A stretch of 7,934 nt of DNA from Bacteroidota bacterium. Its GTDB lineage: Bacteria > Bacteroidota > Bacteroidia > Bacteroidales > UBA1556. The notes below the pieces were generated by a model, which was not told the DNA's origin, made no database searches, and worked only from the letters and a program-made list of their open reading frames with translations. The translations under genes were made by a program, and so were the position numbers. Within the stretch, counting starts at the first letter, position 1. Each line of letters begins with the position of its first letter. The stretch spans positions 1-7,934 of the forward strand of contig QMPB01000177.1 in assembly GCA_003648395.1 (NCBI GenBank), read 5' to 3'. Below, one piece after another: positions 1 to 5,294 of this stretch.

Positions 1-27
1 TATAATAATTCATAAGATAGAATATCA

Positions 28-67
28 AAAGCTGCCACCATATTTTAATGGTTGGCAGCTTTTTTTT
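28..67 (+). terminator. Rho-independent terminator of a gene left of the window
   Basis: GCTGCCACCA at 31-40 pairs with TGG-T-TGGCAGC at 49-59 (one bulged T), around an AT loop at 41-48. An 8-nt T run at 60-67 follows. AAAA at 27-30 precedes the stem, so the hairpin could also work leftward as the end of the serine dehydratase transcript, although that gene stops about 180 nt away. The stronger T run favours a rightward transcript arriving from outside the window. Confidence 0.8.
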
Positions 68-136
68 GCCCATCTGCTTCGGTACATTTTGTGAAAAGAC
101 TATCGCATTTTTCACAAAACACTCAGTATGAGGGGC
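68..136 (-). repeat. Palindromic intergenic repeat, copy 1
   Basis: On the + strand CTTCGGTAC (77-85) and CACTCAGTATG (120-130) flank a perfect 11-bp inverted repeat, TTTTGTGAAAA (87-97) and TTTTCACAAAA (109-119), with an 11-nt loop. Outer GCCC (68-71) and GGGC (133-136) can also pair. Read on the minus strand, the flanks are CATACTGAGTG and GTACCGAAG, exactly those of the element at 7736-7790, while the inner stem differs in sequence. Conserved ends around a variable palindrome in intergenic DNA fit a REP-like or mini-mobile repeat family. It lies downstream of the serine dehydratase gene and could help end that transcript. Confidence 0.65.
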
Positions 137-208
137 TCAATAAATACCTAATAATATCTCTAAGTAATAATAAATCACACAATCGTTTTTCCTAAGTTTA
201 CAGAAAAA

Positions 209-241
209 TCCTCTTCCCTTCTCCTTTCTCCTTTCTCCCTT
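209..241. repeat. 33-nt pyrimidine tract with TTCTCCT heptamers
   Basis: An uninterrupted run of pyrimidines on the + strand (purines on the minus strand) contains about three tandem TTCTCCT-like heptamers at 219-239, the last with one change. It reaches into the stop codon of the serine dehydratase gene (240-242, TAA on the minus strand), so the purine-rich strand begins the 3' untranslated region of that mRNA. No function is evident. Confidence 0.55.
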
Positions 242-1448
242 AATTATCCACAAAGTCCTTATCACCAAATATTGACAATCCACCGAGGGCGGTTTCGCGG
301 TACATACTAGGCATATCTTTGCCGGTTTCGTTCATGGTTTTGGTTACCACATCAAAGCTAATAAAGTGCTTTCCATCCGATAATAACGAATAACTTGCTG
401 AATCAAAAGCACGAGATGCAGCATGTACATTGCGCTCAATACAAGGGATTTGCACCAATCCATTTATAGGATCACAGGTAAGACCAAGATGGTGTTCTAA
501 CCCCATTTCGGCAGCATATTCAATCTGTGCTGGCGAGCCTCCTGCAAGCTGAGTGGCAGCCGCTGACGCCATTGCGCAGGCAGTTCCAACTTCGCCTTGG
601 CAACCAACCTCCGCTCCCGAAATAGAAGCATTATGTTTTACTATATTTCCAATAAGCCCTGCCGTGGCAAGTGCTCTAATTATTTTTTCGTCGTCAAGTT
701 CATATTGCTCCTGACTTATCTTTAATACCGCAGGTAGAATTCCACATGAGCCACAAGTAGGAGCTGTAACTACTACTCCACCCGATGCATTTTCTTCGGA
801 AACAGCCAAAGCATAAGCAAATATCTTGCTCGTGGTTTTGGCATGGCCACTAAGGCTACGAGATTTTGCAATATATGAAGCAGATTTTCTTTGTAATTTT
901 AATCCACCAGGAATCAATCCTTCATTTACCAGACCTCTCGCAATTGCTTCCTTCATCACTTTCCACACTTCAGTAAGATGCTCTTTCAAATCATCACCCT
1001 CAGTTTCACATACAAGTTCCCAAAATACCTTTCCTGTTTCTTTATAATAATCAAGTACATCCTGCATATTTCGCTGGGTATAAATCATATCCGATTCTTT
1101 ACCCTTGGAATCGTCATCAACAATTTTGCCGCCACCAACACTATAAACTAACCACGGGTCAGCATCTTTTTCTCCAACAACTTCAAATTGTAAAGCATTG
1201 GGATGAAAATCCTTACGCTCGTCCTTTTTCCATACAATATCAACCTTAGCCGGAGCAAGTTCTTCAATTATAGCCACATCAGTAAGGTGACCTTTGCCTG
1301 TTAAAGCAAGGCTACCATATAAAGTAACACGGAAAGATTCTGCATTCTGATGCCTTTGCTTATAAATTTTCGCTGCTTGCACAGGTCCCATTGTATGACT
1401 ACTTGATGGGCCTCTTCCTATTCTATATAATTCTTTTATTGATTCCAT
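240..1448 (-). CDS. sdaA: L-serine ammonia-lyase (serine dehydratase), iron-sulfur dependent, single-chain
   Basis: This enzyme deaminates L-serine to pyruvate and ammonia in the cytoplasm, using an oxygen-sensitive [4Fe-4S] cluster as Lewis acid. The 402 residues hold the beta domain first (family signature GPSSSHTMGP at 13-22) and the catalytic alpha domain after about residue 160 (TAPTCGSCGILPAVL at 228-242, SGAEVGCQGEVG at 277-288, GLTCDPINGLVQIPCIERN at 322-340). Cys283, Cys325 and Cys336 have the 42- and 11-residue spacing that I recall for the cluster ligands of the Legionella enzyme, so I assign them that role. The protein is about 50 residues shorter than the E. coli enzymes (about 454) and ends in DFVDN, without a terminal cysteine. 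The ATG at 1448 sits just before the family's usual N-terminus and about 14 nt after a predicted transcription start. Its neighbour at 1629 is divergent. The family call is very secure; substrate preference is inferred. Confidence 0.96.
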   Translation of the reverse strand: MESIKELYRIGRGPSSSHTMGPVQAAKIYKQRHQNAESFRVTLYGSLALTGKGHLTDVAIIEELAPAKVDIVWKKDERKDFHPNALQFEVVGEKDADPWLVYSVGGGKIVDDDSKGKESDMIYTQRNMQDVLDYYKETGKVFWELVCETEGDDLKEHLTEVWKVMKEAIARGLVNEGLIPGGLKLQRKSASYIAKSRSLSGHAKTTSKIFAYALAVSEENASGGVVVTAPTCGSCGILPAVLKISQEQYELDDEKIIRALATAGLIGNIVKHNASISGAEVGCQGEVGTACAMASAAATQLAGGSPAQIEYAAEMGLEHHLGLTCDPINGLVQIPCIERNVHAASRAFDSASYSLLSDGKHFISFDVVTKTMNETGKDMPSMYRETALGGLSIFGDKDFVDN

Positions 1449-1468
1449 AGTTTATATTTTAAACTCTA

Positions 1469-1501
1469 CAAAACTAAGGAAGTTTATGTAATTATTTCAA
1501 A
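1469..1501 (-). promoter_or_regulatory. Promoter of the serine dehydratase gene
   Basis: On the minus strand TTTG (1501-1498) is followed after 21 nt by TAGTTTTG (1476-1469). This matches the Bacteroidota housekeeping promoter layout TTTG-N19-21-TAnnTTTG. A start site about 7 nt further on would give a leader of only about 14 nt before the ATG at 1448. No Shine-Dalgarno sequence is present, as is usual in this phylum. Confidence 0.6.
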
Positions 1502-1589
1502 AAAAATAATTCTATTTCTCTAAACAAACGTATTGAATATCCTAAAATGAAATAATTATCTTAAACACTACCTGCAAGTATTATTTTAT

Positions 1590-1597
1590 TATCTTTG
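1590..1597 (+). promoter_or_regulatory. -7 box for the 61-residue zinc-binding-like protein
   Basis: TATCTTTG, followed by C, is a perfect TAnnTTTG box 31 nt before the ATG at 1629. It implies a leader of about 25 nt. I see no convincing TTTG at the -33 position. This promoter and that of the serine dehydratase gene face away from each other across about 90 nt of AT-rich DNA. Confidence 0.5.
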
Positions 1598-1628
1598 CGT
1601 TTTATAAATTAACAATAAGAAATTAATA

Positions 1629-1814
1629 ATGGAAAACCATAACGAAGAAGAGTGTATTTTTTGCAAGCGCAACGATAAAGAAGTGCCTTTAGTAGGCTTA
1701 TCATTTAGAGGAATTAAATACTCTATTTGCCCACAGCATATTCCAATCTTAATTCATGACCCACAAAAACTGGCAGGAATGCTACCTGGTGCTGAAGATA
1801 TGGTTGCTGGATAG
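1629..1814 (+). CDS. Small CxxC/CxxH putative zinc-binding protein
   Basis: I do not recognise a named family. The 61 residues begin with an acidic stretch (ENHNEEE), then CIFC at 9-12 and CPQH at 34-37, giving a CxxC-x21-CxxH arrangement that could bind one zinc ion. The fold is loosely like the small N-terminal zinc-finger domain of ClpX (CxxC, a beta hairpin, then a second metal pair before a helix). After it come HDPQKLAGMLPGAE at 43-56 and a short tail. There is no signal peptide or membrane segment, so it should be cytoplasmic. The ATG follows a clear -7 box and the stop is followed by a strong terminator, so it appears to be a genuine single-gene transcript. The role is unknown; protein or nucleic-acid binding is only a guess from the metal motif. 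Confidence 0.8.
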   Translation: MENHNEEECIFCKRNDKEVPLVGLSFRGIKYSICPQHIPILIHDPQKLAGMLPGAEDMVAG

Positions 1815-1836
1815 TCAACAACTATCTAAAAAACTT

Positions 1837-1871
1837 AAAAGAGCGAATAATTAATTATTCGCTCTTTTTTT
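1837..1871. terminator. Bidirectional terminator between convergent genes
   Basis: GAGCGAATAA (1841-1850) and TTATTCGCTC (1855-1864) form a perfect 10-bp stem with loop TTAA. The stem is bounded by AAAA on the left and seven T on the right, and the A/T flanks extend the pairing. It sits between the convergent zinc-binding-like gene (stop at 1814) and the XRE gene (stop at 1900), so it can serve both. Confidence 0.9.
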
Positions 1872-1899
1872 GTGGGCTTATTTTGGGAATTTAGTATGT

Positions 1900-2190
1900 C
1901 TATACTACTGAAATATTCAAATGCTTACCAAGCCCTATTTCAATCAATTTATAATATGTAGAAATTTGAATATCGCTTAGCCCACGCTCTATTCTAGAAA
2001 TATAACTTTTTTGCGTTCCTGTTTTTTCGGCAAGCTGCTCTTGAGTCATATTTAAATCTTTCCTAGCCTCTTTAAGCATAACTCCTAACCTAAATGCTAA
2101 GGAATCTGCATCAAACTTATCTCGCTTAGCAGCACCTTTTTTACCATATTTTTCAATTAGTAAATCCTCGAAGTTTGTTAAATTATCCAT
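1900..2190 (-). CDS. XRE-family transcriptional regulator, HigA-like antitoxin
   Basis: The 96-residue protein has a basic, charged N-terminal extension (1-33, including EKYGKKGAAKRDKFD) and a Cro/C1-type helix-turn-helix at about 34-90. The recognition region is MTQEQLAEKTGTQKSYISRI at 48-67, followed by ERG and a C-terminal helix pair. This size and arrangement, with a long N-terminal lead and a single HTH, is typical of HigA antitoxins that bind a HigB (RelE-superfamily) toxin and repress their own operon. The frame immediately upstream, overlapping this start by 13 nt, reads like a damaged HigB N-terminus, which supports the call. No intact toxin is present, so it is probably an orphan antitoxin now acting as a stand-alone regulator or simply a leftover. 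A general XRE regulator unrelated to toxin-antitoxin function remains possible. Confidence 0.85.
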   Translation of the reverse strand: MDNLTNFEDLLIEKYGKKGAAKRDKFDADSLAFRLGVMLKEARKDLNMTQEQLAEKTGTQKSYISRIERGLSDIQISTYYKLIEIGLGKHLNISVV

Positions 2191-2303
2191 ATTAGCTCTC
2201 TTTCTCTATTAAGTATTGTTTCTTTAGTTTTTCTGCATATTTTATCCTGTGATTTATAAAAATCAACAAAACCATTCTTATATGCGGTTACCTTCCTAAT
2301 CAC
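2178..2303 (-). pseudogene. Remnant of a HigB-like (RelE/Gp49 family) toxin gene
   Basis: A 41-codon frame opens with GTG at 2303 and ends with TAA at 2178, overlapping the antitoxin start by 13 nt, as toxin and antitoxin genes of this type often do. Its first 20 residues (VIRKVTAYKNGFVDFYKSQD) closely follow the N-terminus I recall for HigB toxins that precede this kind of XRE gene (MIRxVxxYKxxFxDFYxxxx). After about residue 21 it passes into RKTKETILNREREL, which resembles the lysine-rich C-terminal helix of the same toxins (KKTxKTPxxEIxxAxxxxxxY). The roughly 60-70 residues normally between these parts, including the catalytic core, are missing. I infer an internal deletion that kept the two ends in frame. 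The start codon is GTG where ATG is expected. Chance similarity of a short frame cannot be excluded. Confidence 0.55.
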
Positions 2304-2307
2304 AATG

Positions 2308-2315
2308 CAAAAGTA
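2308..2315 (-). promoter_or_regulatory. -7 box of the toxin-remnant/antitoxin transcript
   Basis: TACTTTTG, followed by C, on the minus strand matches TAnnTTTG. A start about 7 nt downstream falls at the remnant's GTG codon, leaving a leader of about 110 nt before the antitoxin ATG. TTTA rather than TTTG lies 19 nt upstream. The quasi-palindrome GGTTACC at 2286-2292 in the leader could be an operator half, but this is weak. Confidence 0.45.
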
Positions 2316-2358
2316 AACTAATTAGTGAATAAATTAAATTATTTTTCGATAAACTGCC

Positions 2359-2402
2359 ACCTCCTTTTACTTCGACTATGCTTAGCACAGGTCAAAGGAG
2401 GT
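2359..2402. repeat. Hairpin with CTTCGAC...GCTTAGCACAGG loop
   Basis: ACCTCCTTT (2359-2367) and AAAGGAGGT (2394-2402) form a perfect 9-bp stem around a 26-nt loop that reads TACTTCGACTATGCTTAGCA and then CAGGTC. The loop resembles the CTTCGAC...GCTCAG type of short interspersed repeat seen in many Bacteroidota intergenic regions, as I recall it. It may be distantly related in layout to the CTTCGGTAC...CTCAGTATG elements at both ends of this window. It lies between the antitoxin promoter and the terminator of the 780-residue protein, where no gene is evident. Confidence 0.5.
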
Positions 2403-2508
2403 CTTTGCTTTTATACTTATTTATTTACCTAACTATTGGCAGACAGGATTATTTGATAGTTTTATTCTTAATTCCCTTAATTCCTAAATATTTCAATATT
2501 TAATGGTT
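2403..2508. other. AT-rich intergenic DNA with no recognised gene
   Basis: This is the middle of the 375-nt gap between the antitoxin and the 780-residue gene. Apart from TGGCAG at 2437-2442, which could pair with CTGCCA at 2354-2359 outside the repeat hairpin, I see no coding potential, RNA gene or further repeat here. Confidence 0.4.
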
Positions 2509-2541
2509 AAAAAAAAGCTCTAAGTTTAAAACCAAGAGCTT
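2509..2541 (-). terminator. Terminator of the FG-GAP secreted-protein gene
   Basis: On the minus strand AAGCTCT (2541-2535) pairs with AGAGCTT (2521-2515) across a 13-nt loop. It is followed by a run of eight T read from 2516 to 2509. It begins 25 nt after the stop codon at 2566, in the right orientation. Confidence 0.8.
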
Positions 2542-2565
2542 AATTTACAAATCCCATTCATCAAC

Positions 2566-4908
2566 CTATATCTTCATCAATTTCACCACTTTACTATCTT
2601 TTTTGCCTGAGCGGCTTACAAAATCAAGTTTTACAAAATACATACCCGAGTATAGGTCGCGTACATCAATGCTGATATTATTTCGTGGATTATATTTTCT
2701 ACTATAAACTATTCGGCCTGCCACATCAAATACTGTAAGTTCAATATTTTTGATCTTCATTATATCCGAAATATTGATAGTAAATATATCATCAGTAGGA
2801 TTAGGATAAGCTCTTACTTCTGGTGAATTAAACACCATCTCATCAAATCCAATACTGGGTCCAGCAGTTCCTTTAAAGTAGTTTAATCCTCCCGAAAATG
2901 ATCCAACCATCATATCCAATAATGTATCACCATCAAAATCATATATTAATGGGCAGGATCTAAAACCAGTGGTAAATGGCTCCCATATTGCGCCTTCATT
3001 AGTAAAACTCATTACCGAATATAAAGTATCTGCCCAATCAGCATAGTATAAATTAGAGTCCATCCCAAAAGTGCCAACTTCATTACCTCTAATATTACGA
3101 TAATAGAAAATAAAACCTGATGCAGAGCCAACCATAGCTCTCAATGAATCAGCATTATCATAAAAGAAATTTGGAACAGAATAACCATTATTATAATGCC
3201 AATAAGTACTTGTATTTATCTGCCCCATTGAGTCAGTAACATAAGTAAATACTGGATTATTAGCACTACCTGTATTATGATAATAATGAATTGTACCTCG
3301 TCGATGACCAATTACAAGGTCCAAAAGGTTATCACCATCAATATCAATCAACTGAGGTGCTGAGAATTCTCCAACATCAATATTCTGATAATTTCTATGA
3401 TTTGTAGTATCAAAAACCATCGTCTGACCAGCTCCTGCAATATTTTCTTTATATACAATTGTTCCTGTATTACTACCCAGTAGCATATCCATATCACCAT
3501 CTCCATCCAAATCACCAAATGTAGGTTTTAAGGCTTGCCTATCCAAAATATCCATTCCTATCCAATTTTTATCCATTAGCTGAAACTCTGCAAGGTCAGA
3601 TGTTCCAATATTTCTATAATAAGTAAGTTCTGAAACTTTTTTTGTTTGAAGGATATACCATAATGTATCAAAATACGTAGATTCAATTCTACCATAATTT
3701 CCAAGAATAATATCTTGAAGACCGTCACCATCAACATCTACAAGTGTTGGCGCGGCATCATCGCCTACATCTATCATTCTATTCTGAAGAAAATTATTCA
3801 TCTTATATTTAAGAATAGGACTATTTTCTTCACCAATATTATCATATAGAAGAACACTATTCTGTGCCTCGGGCTTATAATAAGCTGCCTCAAACGGACT
3901 TATAATAAATTCTTTAACACCATTATTATCTATATCTATATGATTAACTACAGGGAAAGATACCATACTAATACTTGTATCATAAATTGGAAAAACAGTG
4001 TCTTGAGAAATCATATTAGCAGAGTCTAGTGTACCACCATTAGTAAGATTTGTTATTGTAAAAAAGTCAACATCACCTAATAATAAATCCTTTAGAGAAT
4101 CACCATTCATATCCATAATCAACACCGTTGAGCCAGCATGTTTCATCTCTCCTTTAGGAAGAGCTGGCTGCACACTTGGCGGATTTAAACAACTATGGTT
4201 TAGAAGTACACTATTAGAATTCTCACCTTCAAAAAAGTTTCCCCAACAATGATTTCCAATTTTAAATTCTAGTGAATCATTTGGTAGATTAAGCTCTGTA
4301 GCGTAGTTTCTATAATGAATTAAATAACCTCCAAGAATATCAAATGTAACAATATCGTAATCACCATCATAATCTACATCCACAATTGCTGGGTAGTCCA
4401 CCGACGAAACATATATATTAATATAATACCCTCCAATTGAAAGATAATTAATCATATTTACTTTCTGAGTAAATATTAGCTGACTACCTATTGACTCATT
4501 TAAATACACTCTTATTCCGCCAGGGATATAAGTAAAGATATCTAAATCACCATCTCTGTCATAATCTACAGTTTGTATCCAACTACTTATTGAAGGAAGC
4601 AGCTTAACATACTCTGGCGCATAAGTATAACTTGCACTATCAGCTATATTATCATTAATAAAGGTATGAAGTTTATTACCGTGAATTTCGAAAACTAAAA
4701 GGTCTAATACACCATCTAGGTTTAAGTCTAATTGCTGCATATGAACGGAATTAAGCCCCCCAACCCAAGGCATTGATAAAGAGTTTCCAAGGCTATCCTT
4801 AACTACTAAAGAACTATTGCGCACAAACCCAAAGTCATAATTTTGAGCTTTTATATCAGAATTAAAAGCAAAAAGTAATACAATTGTAATAATAGCAATC
4901 CTTTTCAT
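2566..4908 (-). CDS. Secreted FG-GAP/VCBS-repeat protein with type IX sorting domain
   Basis: The 780-residue protein begins with a Sec signal peptide (MKRIAIITIVLLFAFNSDIKA, cleavage likely before Gln22; no lipobox Cys). It then carries nine acidic calcium-binding-type repeats of the FG-GAP/VCBS class (integrin-like beta-propeller blades): DLNLDGVLD 61, DYDRDGDLD 115, DVDYDGDYD 177, DMNGDSLKD 266, DIDNNGVKE 325, DVDGDGLQD 391, DLDGDGDMD 466, DIDGDNLLD 522 and DFDGDTLLD 657. A degenerate tenth lies near 584. Residues from about 697 form a type A sorting domain (YPNPTDD, VFDVAGRIVY, LYSGMYFVK, KVVKL), the signal for export through the outer membrane by the Por/type IX system and anchoring or release there. 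No catalytic domain is visible, so adhesion or ligand binding is plausible but unproven. It is a single-gene unit with its own -7 box and terminator. Confidence 0.93.
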   Translation of the reverse strand: MKRIAIITIVLLFAFNSDIKAQNYDFGFVRNSSLVVKDSLGNSLSMPWVGGLNSVHMQQLDLNLDGVLDLLVFEIHGNKLHTFINDNIADSASYTYAPEYVKLLPSISSWIQTVDYDRDGDLDIFTYIPGGIRVYLNESIGSQLIFTQKVNMINYLSIGGYYINIYVSSVDYPAIVDVDYDGDYDIVTFDILGGYLIHYRNYATELNLPNDSLEFKIGNHCWGNFFEGENSNSVLLNHSCLNPPSVQPALPKGEMKHAGSTVLIMDMNGDSLKDLLLGDVDFFTITNLTNGGTLDSANMISQDTVFPIYDTSISMVSFPVVNHIDIDNNGVKEFIISPFEAAYYKPEAQNSVLLYDNIGEENSPILKYKMNNFLQNRMIDVGDDAAPTLVDVDGDGLQDIILGNYGRIESTYFDTLWYILQTKKVSELTYYRNIGTSDLAEFQLMDKNWIGMDILDRQALKPTFGDLDGDGDMDMLLGSNTGTIVYKENIAGAGQTMVFDTTNHRNYQNIDVGEFSAPQLIDIDGDNLLDLVIGHRRGTIHYYHNTGSANNPVFTYVTDSMGQINTSTYWHYNNGYSVPNFFYDNADSLRAMVGSASGFIFYYRNIRGNEVGTFGMDSNLYYADWADTLYSVMSFTNEGAIWEPFTTGFRSCPLIYDFDGDTLLDMMVGSFSGGLNYFKGTAGPSIGFDEMVFNSPEVRAYPNPTDDIFTINISDIMKIKNIELTVFDVAGRIVYSRKYNPRNNISIDVRDLYSGMYFVKLDFVSRSGKKDSKVVKLMKI

Positions 4909-5003
4909 ATTTTATGTGTTTTTAATTTAAAATCAACTTAATAAACAAATTGTGATAGCATGCACATTGTATATGACAAAATCACTATCGTAATAGTTGA
5001 ATA

Positions 5004-5011
5004 CAAAAGTA
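5004..5011 (-). promoter_or_regulatory. -7 box of the FG-GAP secreted-protein gene
   Basis: TACTTTTG on the minus strand matches TAnnTTTG, about 95 nt before the ATG at 4908. The predicted leader is therefore about 90 nt, long compared with the serine dehydratase gene. No TTTG is found at the expected -33 position, where the DNA is a run of A and T. Confidence 0.45.
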
Positions 5012-5183
5012 ATATAAATAATAATTTAATTAATAATAAACTATCTTTATATTATGCTATAGAATTAGGAAGTAATTGATATATACAATACCTATATCAC
5101 AAACAATAAATAAAAGCTTAAGTCATAGTCATTACACAATATGATATTACTCAATATATCGTGAATTATATCTTTATTATTTT
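5012..5183. other. Divergent intergenic region, no gene seen
   Basis: This very AT-rich stretch lies between the divergent promoters of the secreted protein and NhaD. The only open frame across it (minus strand, 5092-5295) is low-complexity and overlaps the NhaD promoter and start. I see no RNA gene or clear operator. Confidence 0.4.
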
Positions 5184-5216
5184 TTTGTTTTTTTAACATA
5201 TACTTTATTACTTTTG
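5184..5216 (+). promoter_or_regulatory. Promoter of nhaD
   Basis: TTTG (5184-5187), a 21-nt spacer and TACTTTTG (5209-5216) followed by C give a full match to the Bacteroidota housekeeping promoter. Transcription would start near 5223, leaving a leader of about 72 nt. In the leader, GTAC repeats at 5223-5226 and 5234-5237 could form a tiny hairpin. An AT-only palindrome at 5245-5257 runs into eleven T (5257-5267). Confidence 0.65.
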
Positions 5217-5294
5217 CACGCGGTACGATATTAGTACAGAAAGCATTAAAATTTAATTTTTTTTTTTCATAACATAATTTAAAACAAAAAAACA

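Noticed and set aside
826..1047. 73-codon + strand open frame
   Set aside because: It lies wholly antisense within the strongly conserved serine dehydratase gene and its product has no recognisable features; a shadow frame.
2150..2250. Alternative ATG-started peptide in the antitoxin leader (Met-Gln-Lys-Asn-stop on the minus strand)
   Set aside because: Four codons only, out of frame with the toxin-like remnant; nothing suggests that it is translated as a regulatory leader peptide.
1629..2303. Zinc-binding-like protein and XRE protein as a two-gene toxin-antitoxin pair
   Set aside because: They are convergent and separated by a strong bidirectional terminator, so they do not share an operon; the XRE gene's own upstream frame is a better explanation of its origin.
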